From positions 6,510,001 to 6,574,000 of the forward strand of contig NW_027488368.1 in NCBI RefSeq assembly GCF_051014445.1: a DNA stretch of 64,000 nucleotides, given 5' to 3'. Of this stretch, positions 46,355 to 59,324 are shown in pieces. Origin of the DNA: Colletes latitarsis (taxonomy: Eukaryota > Arthropoda > Insecta > Hymenoptera > Colletidae). Under the pieces are notes generated by a model that searched no databases, had not been told where the DNA came from, and was given only the letters and a program-made list of their open reading frames with translations. The translations under genes were made by a program, and so were the position numbers. Position 1 is the first letter of the stretch. The number at the start of each line of letters is the position of its first letter.

Positions 46355-46729
46355 CTATCAACACATGTTAGGTCGACAACTAGGTACGAATAATTTTTGA
46401 GTAGTTTACAAATAATTGGAGCATCAGTAGCGACCATACTTGTCTTGTACGTATTATATAAATTAAAAGCTTTCCGTTTGCTTAAATACTTATTTACTAG
46501 ACCTTGTTATTATATTAATTGTTTCAATGTCGGAGGACGACAGCAAGCTTTTAATACCATAAATCCACATGTGACGCCTGACGTCGAATACTCTCCAGAC
46601 CCGACAGCTCCCTTAACTCCGACTACAATCATAGAATCCCCGCTTGATATACCTAAAACTCTGCGTTTTGATCCAGGATCGCCAACACCCGCAATCAAAA
46701 CTATTAGATTTAAGCCATTAAAATTTTGA
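46355..46729 (+). pseudogene. Detached env membrane anchor and cytoplasmic tail
   Basis: Same frame as the env ectodomain. After TGA at 46352 the frame is interrupted again by TAA at 46391-46393, then stays open to TGA at 46727-46729. It encodes a hydrophobic transmembrane segment (ASVATILVLYVLY, about 46418-46460) followed by a Lys/Arg-rich and then Pro/Thr-rich tail of about 80 residues. Two stops without a frameshift indicate decay of env by point mutation. It could in principle be a deliberate separate small ORF, but there is no ATG at its start. Confidence 0.8.
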
Positions 46730-46750
46730 ATATTGTAATCAAAATTTTAA

Positions 46751-46765
46751 AAATAAGGAAAGGGG
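46751..46765 (+). other. Polypurine tract
   Basis: AAATAAGGAAAGGGG lies directly against the 3' LTR, the standard position for the plus-strand primer. Its G-rich end abuts the TG of the LTR. Confidence 0.88.
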
Positions 46766-47128
46766 TGTCATGCCGTAGGCCCCCATAGAAAATAAGTAAT
46801 ACTCATAGCGATAAGGTTAGTCATAAGCGATACACCAAGAAGATGACGAACTTGTTGACTCCTTTAAGGGTAAAAACAAATGCGTCATACGCCCAGATCT
46901 AACCCGGCTGTACTCAAACCAAAGATTATAAAAGCGTACCGCTCCTCGCCCTCGAGGCTCATTCTCACGTTTGATTTTGTAAGAAGTGCATCAGTGTTCA
47001 GTCTCCGAATAAACCTTAGAGTATATCCTGATATCTTTGTCCGAGTGCTTGAACCTTTCCCAATCAAAATCAACCTAATATTGTGACGCCGCAACTATTT
47101 GGACGAGTCTGCAGCTTACGGCATAACA
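46766..47128 (+). repeat. 3' LTR (363 bp)
   Basis: Same length and ends as the 5' LTR, with 8 substitutions and no indels between them (97.8% identity). Differences are scattered, including the base after the initiator. It would provide the poly(A) signal (47008-47013) for element transcripts. Confidence 0.96.
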
Positions 47129-47132
47129 GTAC
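47129..47132. repeat. Target-site duplication GTAC, right copy (LTR element)
   Basis: GTAC followed by CACACTGAAACAG, the continuation of the interrupted satellite box. Confidence 0.92.
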
Positions 47133-50100
47133 CACACTGAAACAGTCGATTAAACCTGGTTTCGATCAATATTTTTGAGGATAACGCAAGTTAGGTCTGG
47201 GATAGGTGTGGGGTTTGCCCTGATCAGGGTCATACTTTCGCAGTTTTAACATACATGTTGACCTGATCGAGGGTTTTTTCTGCTTTGGATCACGTAGCAA
47301 ATTGGTACCACACTAAAACAGTCAATTAAACCTGGTTTCGATCAATATTTTAGAGGATAACGCAGGTTATGTCTGGGATAGGTCTGGGATTTGCTCTCAT
47401 CAGGCTCGTACTTTCGCATTCTTCACATACTTGTTGAACAGATCCGGGGTTTTTTCTGGTTTGGATCACGTAGTAATGTGGTGTCACACGGAAACAGTCG
47501 ATTAAACCTGGTATCGACCAATATTTTTGAGGATAACGCATGTTAGGTCTGGGTTAGGTCTAGGATTTGCCCTCATGAGGCTCATACTTTCCCATATTTC
47601 TCATACTTGTTAGCCAGATCCTTTGCTTTTTCTGGATTGGATCACACAGTAATGTAGTACCACACTGAAACAGTCAATTTTACCTGGTCTCGATGAATAT
47701 TTTAGAGCATAACGCATGTTAGGTCTGGGTTAGGTCTAGGATTTGCCCTCATCTGGCTCATACTTTCGCATATTTCTCATACTTGTTGACCTGATCCTTG
47801 GCTTTTTCTGGTATGGATCACGTAGTAATGTGGTACCACACTGAAACAGTCGACTAAACATGGTCTCGATCAATATTTTTGAGGATAACGCATGTTAGGT
47901 CTGGGTTAGGTCTGGAATTTGCTCTCATCAGTCTCATACCTTCGCATTCATCACATACTTGTTGAAGAGATCCTGGGGTTTTTCTGGTTTGGATCACGTA
48001 GTAACGCGGTACCACACCGTAGCAGTCAATGAATCCTGGTTGCGATTAATATTTTAGAGGATAACGCCGGTTATGTCTGGGTTAGTTCTGGTATTTGCAA
48101 TCATCTGGCTCATACTTTCGCGTTTTTCGCATACTTGTTGGACAGATCCTGGGATTTTTCTGGTTTGGATAACGTAGTAACGCGGTACCACACCGAAGCA
48201 GTCAATTAATCCTGGTTGCGATTAATATTTTAGCGGATAGCGAAGGTTATGTCTCGGTTAGGTCTGGTATTTGCCCTCATCCGGCTCGTACTTTCGCATT
48301 TTTCGCATACTTGTTGGCCAGATCCTGGCCTTCTTGCGGCTTGGACCACGTAGTACCACACCGAAACAGTCAATTAATGCCGGTTGCGTTAATATTTCAG
48401 AGGATAACGCCGGTTATATCACGGTTAGGTCTGGGATTTGCCCTCATCTGGCTCGTACTTTCGCATTTCTCGCATAATAGTTGGCCAGATCCTGGGCTTT
48501 TTCTGGCTTGGATCACGTACTAATGTGGTACCACACTAAAACAGTCAATTAAACCTGGTTTCGATCAATATTTTAGAGGATAACGCAGGTTATGTCTGGG
48601 ATAGGTCTGGGATTTGCTCTCATCAGGCTCGTACTTTCGCATTCTTCACATACTTGTTGAACAGATCCGGGGTTTTTTCTGGTTTGGATCACGTAGTGAT
48701 GTGGTACCGCACTGAAACAGTCGACTAAACCTGGTTTCGATCAATATTTTTGCGGATAACGCATGTTAGGTCTAGGTTAGGCCTGCCATTTTCCCTCATC
48801 AGACACATACTTTCGCATTCTTCACATACCTGTTGAAGAAATCCTGGGCATTTTCTGGATTGGATCACGTACTAATGTGGTACCACACTGAAACAGTCCA
48901 TTAAACCTGGTTTCGATCAATATTTTAGAGGATAACGCATGTTAGGTCTAGGTTAGGCCTGGGATTTGCCCTCATCACGGTCATACTTTCGCAGTTTTAA
49001 CATACATATTGCCCGATCGAGGGTTTTTTCAGCATTGGATCGCGTAGCAAAGTGGTACCACACTAAAACAGTCAATTAAACCTGGTTTCGAACAATGTTT
49101 TAGAGGATAACGCAAGTTATGTCTGGGATAGGTCTGGGATTTGCCCTCATCAGGCTCATACTTTCGCGTTTTTCACATACTTGTTGAAGAGATCCTGGGC
49201 TTCCTCTGGATTGTATCACGTAGTAATGTGGTACCACACTGAAACAGTCCATTAAACCTGTTTTCGATCAATATTTTAGAGAACATTTCATGTTAGGTCT
49301 AGGTTAGGTCTGGCATTTGCTCTCATCGGGCTCGTACTTTCGCATATTTCTCATACTTGATGGCCAGATTCTGGGCTTTTTCTGGTTTGGATCACGTAGT
49401 AATGTGGTACCACACTGAAACAGTCCATTAAACCTGGTTTCGATCAATATTTTAGAGGATAACGCATGTTATGTCTGTGTTAGGCCCAGGATTAGCCCCC
49501 ATCAGTCTTATACATTCGCATTCTTCACATACTTCTTGAACAGGTCCTAGGTTTTTTCTGGGTTGGATCACATAGTAATGTGGTACCACACTGAAACAGT
49601 CAATTAAACCTGGCTTCAATCAATCTTTTATAGGATAACGCAAGTTAGGTCTGGGACATGTCCGGGGTTTGCCCTCATCAGGGTCATACTTTCGCAGTTT
49701 TAACATACATGATGACCTGATCGAGGGTCTTTTCTGCTTTGTATCACGTAGCAAATTGGTACCACACTAAAACAGTCAATTAAACCTGGTTTCGATCAAT
49801 ATTTTAGAGGATAACGCAGGTTATGCCTGGGATTGGTCTGGGATTTGCTTTCATCAGGCTCGTACTTTCGCATTCTTCAAATACTTGTTGAACAGATCCG
49901 GGGCATTTTCTGGATTGGATCACGTAGTAATGTGGTACCGCACTGAAACAGTCCATTCAACCTGGTTTCGATCAATATTTTTGAGAATAATTCATGTTAG
50001 GGCTAGGTTTGGTCTGGGATTTGCTCTCATCAGGGTCATATTTTCGCGTTTTTCACATACTTGTTGAACAGATCCCTGGCTTTTTCTGGTTTGGATCACG

Positions 50101-50394
50101 TAGTAATGTGGTACCACACTGAAACAGTCCATTAAACCTGGTTTCGATCAATATTTTAGAGGATAACGCATGTTATGTCTAGGTTAGGCCTGGGATTTGC
50201 CCACATCAGACTCATACTTTCGCTTTCTTCACTTACTTGTTGAACAGATCCTGGGTTTTTTCTGGTTTGGATCACGCAGTAATGTGGTACCACAGTGAAG
50301 CAGTCAATTAAACCTGGTCTTGATAAATATTTTAGAGGATAACGCATGTTAGCTCTGGGTTAGGTCTAGGATTTGCCCTCATCAAGCTCATACT

Positions 50395-50435
50395 TTCGCA
50401 TATTACTCATACTCGTTGGCATATTACTCATCACG
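50395..50435 (+). repeat. Scrambled monomer joint
   Basis: GCATATTACTCAT occurs twice within about 20 bases, and the middle of the monomer between CGTTGGC and CACGTATTAATG is missing. This looks like a deletion with a short local duplication. Confidence 0.7.
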
Positions 50436-53400
50436 TATTAATGTGGTACCACACTGGAACAGTCCATTAAACCTGGTTTCGATTAATATTTTAGAGGATA
50501 ACACATGTTAGGTCTAGGTTAGGTCAGGGATTTGCCCTCATCAGGGTCATACTTTCGCATTCTTCACATAATTCTTGAACAGATCCAGGGTTTTTTCTTG
50601 TTTCGATCACGTAGTAATGTGGTACCACACTGAAACAGACCATTAAACCTGGTTTCGATTAACATTTTAGAGGATAACACATGTTAGGTCTAGGTTAGGT
50701 CTGGGATTTGCTCTCATCAGTCTCATACCTTCGCATATTTCTCATACTTGTTGGCCAGATCCTGGGCTTTTTCTGGATTGGATCACATAGTAATGCGGTA
50801 CCACACTGAAACAGTCAATTAATCCTGGTTTTGATAAATATTTTAGAGGATAACACATGTTAGGTCTAGGTTAGGTCTAGGATTTGCCCCCATCAGTCTC
50901 ATACTTTCGCATTCTTCACATACTTCTTGAACAGATCCTGGGTTTTTTCTGGTTTCGATCACGTAGTAATGTGGTACCACACTGAAACAGTCCATTCAAC
51001 CTGGTTTCGATCAATGTTTTAGAGGATAACACATGTTAGGTCTAGGTTAGGTCAGGGATTTGCCCTCATCAGGGTCATACTTTCGCATTCTTCACATAAT
51101 TCTTGAACAGATCCAGGGTTTTTTCTTGTTTCGATCACGTAGTAATGTGGTACCACAGTGAAGCAGTCAATTAAACCTGGTCTTGATAAATATTTTAGAG
51201 GATAACGCATGTTAGCTCTGGGTTAGGTCTAGGATTTGCCCTCATCAAGCTCATACTTTCGCATATTACTCATACTCGTTGGCTAGATCCTGGGCTTTTT
51301 CTGGATTGGATCACATAGTAATGCGGTACCACACTGAAACAGTCAATTAAACCTGGTTTCCATCAATATTTTAGAGGATAACACATGTTAGGTCTGGGTT
51401 AGGTCCAGGATTTGCCCTCATCAGTCTCATACATTCGCATTCTTCACATACTTCTTGAACAGATCCTGGGTTTTCTCTGGTTTGGATCACATAGTAATGT
51501 GGTACCATACTGAAACAGTCAGTTAAACCTGGTTTCGATCAATATTTTAGAGGATAACGCATGTTAGGTCTAGGTTAGACCCGGGATTAGCCCTCATCAG
51601 ACTCATACTTTCGCATTTTTCGCATACTTGTTGAACAGATCCTGGGTTATTTCTGGTTTGGATCAGGTAGTAATGTCGTACCACACTGAAACAGTCGATT
51701 AAACCAGGTTCCGATCAATATTCTAGATGATAACGCATGTTAGGTCTGGGTTGGGTCTGGGATTTGCCCTCATAAGGCTCATACTTTCGCATATTTCTCA
51801 TACTTGTTGACCTGATCCTGGGCTTTTTCCGGTTCGGATCAGGTAGTAACGTGGTACCACACTGATGCAGTCGATTAAACCTGGACACGATCAACATTTT
51901 AGAGGATAACGCCGGTTAGGTCTCGGTTAGGTGTGGGATTTGCCCTCATCAGGCTCATACTTTCCCATATTTCTCATACTTGTTAGCCAGATCCTTTGCT
52001 TTTTCTGGTTTGGATCACGTAGTAATGTGGTACCACATTGAAACAGTCGACTAAACCTGGTCTCGATCAATACTTTAGAGGATAACTCATGCTAGGTCTA
52101 GGTTAGGTCTGGGATTTGCCCTCACGAGGCTCATACTTTCGTATATTTCTCATACTTGTTGAACAGATCCCTGGCTTTTTCTGGTTTGGATCACGTAGTA
52201 ATGTGGTACCACACTGAAACATTCAATTAAACCTGGTCTTGATAAATATTCTAGAGGATAACGCATGTTAGGTCTAGGTTATGCGTGGGATTTGCTGTCA
52301 TCTGGCTCATACTTTCGCATATTTCTCATTCTTGTTGGCCAGATCCTAGGCTTCCACTGGTTTGGATCACGTAGTAATGTGGTACCACACTGAAACAGTC
52401 AATTAATCCTGGTCTTGATAAATATTTTAGAGGATAACGCATGTTAACTCTGGGTTAGGTCTAGGATTTGCCCTCATCAAGCTCATACTTTCGCATATTT
52501 CTCATACTTGTTAGGCAGATCCTTTGCTTTTTCTGGATTGGATCACACAGTAATGTAGCACCACACTGAAACAGTCAATTTTACCTGGTCTCGATCAATA
52601 TTTTAGAGGATAACGCATGTTAGGTCTGTGTTAGGTCTAGGATTTGCCCCCATCTGTCTCATACTTTCGCATATTTCTCATTCTTGTTGGCCAGATCCTG
52701 GGCTTTTTCTGGATTGGATCACGTAGTTATGTGGTACCACACTGAAAGAGTCAGTTAAACCTGGATACAACCAATATTTTAGAGGATAACGCATGTCAGG
52801 TCTGGGTTAGGTCTAGGATTTGCCCTCATCTGGCTCATACTTTCGCATATTTCTGATACTTGTTGGCCTGATCCTGGGCTTTTTCTGGACTGGATCACGT
52901 AGTAATGTGGTACCACACTGAAACAGATAATTAAACCCGTATACAACCAATATTTTTGAGGGTAACGCATGATAGGTCTGGGTTAGGTCCAGGATTTGCC
53001 CTCATCTGACTCATACTTTCGCATTTTTCGTATACTCGTTGGTCAGATCCTGCGCCTTTCCTGGTTTGGATCACGTGCTAGTGTGGTACCACACTGAAAC
53101 AGTCAATTAAACCTACTCTCGGTCAATATTTTAGAGGATAACGCATGTTAGGTCTGGGTTAGATCTGGAATTTGCTCTCATCAGTCTCATACCTTCGCAT
53201 TCTTCACATACTTGTTGAACAGATCCTGCGTTTTTTCTGGTTTGAATCACGTAGTAATGTGGTATCACACTGAAACAGTCCATGAAATCTGGTTTCGATC
53301 AATATTTTAGAGGATAACGCAAGTTAGGTCTAGGTTAGGCCTGGGATTAGCCCTTATCAGACATACTTTCGCATTTTTCGCATACTTGTTGAACAGATCC

Positions 53401-56400
53401 TGGGTTATTTTTTTTTTGGATCATGTAGTAACATGGTATCACACTGAAACAGTCGACTAAACCTGGTCTCGATCAATATTTTAGAGGATAACTCATGCTA
53501 GGTCTAGGTTAGGTCTGGAATTTGCTCTCATCAGTCTCATACCTTCGCATTCTTCGCATACTTGTTGAACAGATCCTGCGTTTTTTCTGGTTTGAGTCAC
53601 GTAGTAATGTGATATCACACTGAAACAGTCCATGAAACCTGGTTTCGATGAATACTTTAGAGGATAACGCATGTTAGGTCTAGGTTAGGCCTGGGATTAG
53701 CCCTTATCAGACATACTTTCGCATTTTTCGCATACTTGTTGAACAGATCCTGGGATTTTTCTGGTTTTGATCACGTGGTAATGTGGTACCACACTGAAAC
53801 AGTCAATCAAACCTAGTCTCGGTCAATATTTTAAAGGATATCGCATGTTAGGTCTGGGTTAGGTCTAGGATTTGCCCTCATGAGGCTCACACTTTCGCAT
53901 ATTTCTCATACTTGTTGGCCTGATCCTGGGCTTTTTCATTTTTGGATCACGTGGTAATGTGGTGCCACACTGAAACAGTCCATCAAACCTGGTCTCGGTC
54001 AATATTTTAAACGATATCGCATGTTAGGTCCGGGTTAGGTCTGGGATTTGCCCTCACTAGGCTCATACTTTCCCATGTTTCTCATACTTGTTGGCCTGAT
54101 CCTGGGCTTTTTCCGGTTTGGATCAGGTAGTAACGTGGTACCACACTGATGCAGTCGATTAAACCTGGACACGATCAAGATTTTAGAGGATAACGCCGGT
54201 TAGGGCCCGGTTAGGTGTGGGATTTGCCCTCATCAGGCTCATACTTTCCCATATTTCTCATACTTGTTAGCCAGATCCTTTGCTTTTTCTGGATTGGATC
54301 ACACAGTAATGTAGTACCACACTGAAACAGTCAATTTTACCTGGTCTCGATCAATATTTTAGAGCATAACGCATGTTTGGTCTGGGTTAGGTCTAGGATT
54401 TGCCCTCATCTGGCTCATTCTTTCGCATTTTTCGCATACTTGTTGAACAGACCCAGGGATTTTTCTAGCTTGGATCACGTGGTAATGTGGCACCACACTG
54501 AAACAGTCAATCAAACCTAGTCTCGGTCAATATTTTAAAGGATATCGCATGTTAGGTCTGGGTTAGGTCTAGGATTTGCCCTCATGAGGCTCACACTTTC
54601 GCATATTTCTCATACTTGTTGGCCTGATCCTTGGCTTTTTCTGGTTTGGATCATGTAGTAACATGGTATCACACTGAAACAGACGACTAAACCTGGTCTC
54701 GATCAATATTTTAGAGGATAACTCATGCTAGGTCTAGGTTAGGTCTGGAATTTGCTCTCATCAGTCTCATACCTTCGCATTCTTCACATACTTGTTGAAC
54801 AGATCCTGCGTTTTTTCTGGTTTGAATCACGTAGTAATGTGGTATCACACTGAAACAGTCCATGAAACCTGGTTTCGATCAATATTTTAGAGGATAACGC
54901 ATGTTATGTCTAGGTTAGGCCTGGGATTAGCCCTCATCAGACTCATACTTTCGCATTTTTCGCATACTTGTTAGCCAGATCCTTTTCCCTTTTTCTGGAT
55001 TGGGTCACACAGTAATGTGGTACCACACTGAAACGGTCGATTAAACATGGTTTCGATCAATATTTTAGATGATAACGCATGTTAGGTCTGGTTTAGTTCT
55101 TGGACTTGCCCGCATCTGGCTCATACTTTCGCATTCTTCACATACTTGTAGGACAGATCCTGCGTTTTTTCTGGTTTGAATCATGTAGTAATGTGGTATC
55201 ACACTGAAACAGTCCATGAAATCTGGTTTCGATCAATATTTTAGAGGATAACGCATGTTAGGTCTAGGTTAGGCCTGGGATTAGCCCTCATCAGACTCAT
55301 ACTTTCGCGTTTTTCGCATACTTGTTGAACAGATCCTGGGTTATTTCTGGTTTGGATCATGTAGTAACATGGTATCACACTGAAACAGTCGACTAAACCT
55401 GGTCTCGATCAATATTTTAGAGGATAACGCATGTTAGGTCTGGGTTAGGTCTAGGATTTGCCCTCATGAGGCTCATACTTTCGCATATTTCTCATACATG
55501 TTGGCCTGATCCTGGGCTTTTTCTGTTTTTGATCACGTGGTAATGTGGTACCACATTGAAACAGTCCATGACACCTAGTCTCGGTCAATATTTTAGATGA
55601 TAACGCATGTTAGGTCTGGTTTAGTTCTTGGATTTGCTCGCATCTGGCTCATACTTTCGCATTCTTCACATACTTGTTGGACAGATCCTGGGTTTTTTCT
55701 GGTTTGGATCACGTAGTAATGTGGTACCACACTGAAACAGACGATTAAACCTGGTTTCGATCAATATTTTTGACGATAACGCATGTTAGGTCTAGGTTAG
55801 GCCGAGGATTTTCACTCATCAAACTCATACTTTCGCATTCTCCACATACTTGTTGAACGGATCCTGGGTTTTTACTGGTTTGGATCACGTAGTAATGTGG
55901 TACCACACTGAAACAATCAATTAAACCTGGTCTTAATAAATATTATAGAGGATAATGCATGTTAGGTCTGGGATAGGTCTGGGATTTGCCCTCATCAGAA
56001 TCATACTTTCGCACACTTCACATAGTCGTTGAACGGATCCTGGGTTTTTACTGGTTTGGATCACGTAGTAATGAAGTGCAACACTGAAACAGTCAATTAA
56101 ACCTGGTTTCCATCAATATTTTAGAGGACAACGCATGTTAGGTCTAGGTTAGGCCGAGGATTTTCACTCATCAGACTCATACTTTCGCATTCTCCACATA
56201 CTTGTTGAACGGATCCTGGGTTTTTACTGGTTTGGATCACGTAGTAATGTGGTACCACACTGAAACAGTCGATTAAACCTGGTTTCGATCAATATTTTTG
56301 ACGATAACGCATGTTAGGTCTAGGTTAGGCCGAGGATTTTCACTCATCAAACTCATACTTTCGCATTCTCCACATACTTGTTGAACGGATCCTGGGTTTT

Positions 56401-59324
56401 TACTGGTTTGGATCACGTAGTAATGTGGTACCACACTGAAACAATCAATTAAACCTGGTCTTGATAAATATTATAGAGGATAATGCATGTTAGGTCTGGG
56501 ATAGGTCTGGGATTTGCCCTCATCAGACTCATACTTTCGCACACTTCACATAGTCGTTGAACGGATCCTGGGTTATTTTCTGGTTTGGATCACATAGTAA
56601 TGTGGTACCACACTGAAACAGACGATTAAACCAGGTTTCGATCAATATTTTCGAGGATAACGCATGTTAGGTCTAGGTTAGGCCGGGGATTTTCACTCAT
56701 CACACTCATACTTTCACATTCTTCACATACTGGTTGAACGGATCCTGGGTTTTTACTGGTTTGGATCTCGTAGTAATGAAGTGCAACACTGAAACTGTCA
56801 ATAAACCTGGTTTCCATCAATATTTTAGAGGACAGCGCATGTTAGGTCTAGGTTAGGCCTGGGATTTGCCCACATCAGGGTCATACTTTCGCTGTTTTAA
56901 CATACATGTTGACCTGATCGAGGGTTTTTTCTGCTTTGGATCACGCAGTAAAGTGGTACCACACTGAAACAGTCGATTAAACCTGGTTTCGATCAATATT
57001 TTTGACGATAACGCATGTTAGGTCTAGGTTAGGCCGGGGATTTTCACTCATCAGACTCATACTTTCGCATTCTTCACATACTTGTTGAACGGATCCTGGG
57101 TTTTTACTGGTTTGGATCACGTAGTAATGTGGGAGCACACTGAAACAATCAATTAAACCTTGTCTTGATAAATATTATACAGGATAATGAATGTTAGGTC
57201 TGGGATAGGTCTGGGATTTGCCCTCATCAGACTCATACTTTCGCACACTTCACATACTCGTTGAACAGATCCTGGGTTATTTTCTTGTTTGGATCACATA
57301 GTAATGTGGTACCACACTGATACAGACGATTAAACCAGGTTTCGATCAATATTTTTGAGGATAACGCATGTTAGGTCTAGGTTAGGCCGGGCTTTTTCAC
57401 TCATCACACTCATACTTTCGCATTCTTCACATACTTGTTGAACAGATACAGGGTTTTTTCTGGTTTGGATCACGTAGTAATGTGGGACCACACTGAAACA
57501 ATCATTTAAACCTGGTCTTGATAAATATTTTAGAGGATAACGCATGTTAGGTCTAGGTTAGGCCTGGGATTTTCACTCATCAGACTCATACTTTCGCGTT
57601 TTTCACATACTTGTTGAACAGATCCTGGGTTTTTTCCGGTTTGGGTCACGTAGTAGTGTGGTACCACACTGAAACAGTCGATTAAACCTGGTTTCGATCA
57701 ATATTTTTGAGGATAACGCAAGTTAGGTCTGGGATAGGTCTGGGATTTGCCCTCATCAGGCTCATACTTTCGCGTTTTTCACATACTTGTTGAACAGATC
57801 CTGGGTTTTCTCAGGTTTGGGTCACGCAGTAATGAGGTACCACACTGAAACAGTCGATTAAACCAGGTTTCGATCAATATTTTAGAGGATAGCGCATGTT
57901 AGGTCTAGGTTAGGCCTGGGATTTTCACTCATCAGACACATACTTTCGCATTCCTCACATACTTATTGAACGGATCCTGGGTTTTTTCTGGTTTGGATCA
58001 TGTAGTAATGTGGGACCACACTGAAACAGTCAATTAAACATGGTTTCGATCAATATTTTAGAGAATAATTCATGTTAGGTCTAGGTTAGGACTGGGATTT
58101 GCTCTCATCAGGCTCATTCTTTCGCATATTTCTCATACTTGATGGCTAGATCCTGGGATTTTCTGGATTGCATCACGTAGTAATGAAGTACAACACTGAA
58201 ACAGTCAATTAAACCTGGTTTCCATCAATATCTTAGAGGACAACGCAAGTTAGGTCTGGGACAGGTCTGGGATTTGCCCCCATCAGGCTCATACTTTCGC
58301 GTTTTTCACATACTTGTTGAACAGATCCAGGGTTTTTTCTGGTTTGGATCACGTAGTAGTGTGGTACCACACTGAAACAGTCCATTAAACCTGGTTTGGA
58401 TCAATATTTTAGAGGATAACGCATGTTAGGTCTAGGTTAGGTCTGGGATTTTCACTTATCAGACTCATACTTTCGCATTCTTCACATACTTGTTGAACGG
58501 ATCCTGGGTTTTTCTCTGGTTTGGATCACGTAGTAATGAGGAACCACACTGAAACAATCAATTAAACATGGTCTTGATAAATAGTTTAGAGGATAACGCA
58601 TGTAGGTCTGGGATAGGTCTGGGATTTGCCCTCATCGGACTCATACTTTCGCACACTTCACATACCCGTTGAATAGATCCTGGGTTATGTTCTAGTTTGG
58701 ATCACATAGTAATGTGGTACCACACTCAAACAGTCGATTAAACCAGGTTTCGATCAATATTTTTGAGGATAACGCATGTTAGGTCTAGGTTAGGCCTGGG
58801 ATTTTCACTCATCAGACTCATACTTTCGCATTCTTCACATACTTGTTGAACGGATCCTGGGTTTTTTCTGGTTTGGATCACGTAGTAATGTGGGACCACA
58901 CTGAAACAATCAATTAAACCTGGTCTTGATAAATATCTTAGAGGACAACGTATGATAGGTCTGGGTTAGGTCTAGGATTTGCCCTCATCATGCTCATATT
59001 CTCGCATATTTCTCATACTTCATGGCTAGATCCTGGGCTATTTCTGGATTGGATCACGTAGTAATGTGGTACCACACTGAAACAGTCAATTAAACCTGGT
59101 TTCGCTCAATATTTTAGAAGATAACGCATGTTAGGCCTAGGTTAGGCCTGGGATCTGCCCTCATCAGACACATACTTTCGCATTCTTCACATACTTGTTG
59201 AACGGATCCTGGGTTTTTTCTGGTTTGGATCACATAGTAATGTGGTACCACACTGAAACAGTCGATTAAACCTGGTTTCGATCAATATTTTTGAGGATAA
59301 CGCATGTTAGGTCTAGGTTAGGCC

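Larger units (their letters stand above)
39912..47128 (+). mobile_element. Ty3/Gypsy errantivirus-like LTR retrotransposon (provirus) with env
   Basis: A 7217-bp element: 5' LTR, tRNA-Leu primer site, gag, pol in the -1 frame (protease, RT, RNase H, integrase), env of the baculovirus F type, polypurine tract and 3' LTR, flanked by a GTAC duplication. This gene order with env is that of insect errantiviruses (gypsy/17.6/ZAM-like group). The copy is structurally complete but carries a TAG in pol (44577-44579) and two stops in env (46352-46354, 46391-46393). The LTRs are 97.8% identical, so the insertion is older than that of the neighbouring non-LTR element. Base composition (about 40% GC) is close to the satellite and unlike the GC-rich non-LTR element. 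Confidence 0.93.
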
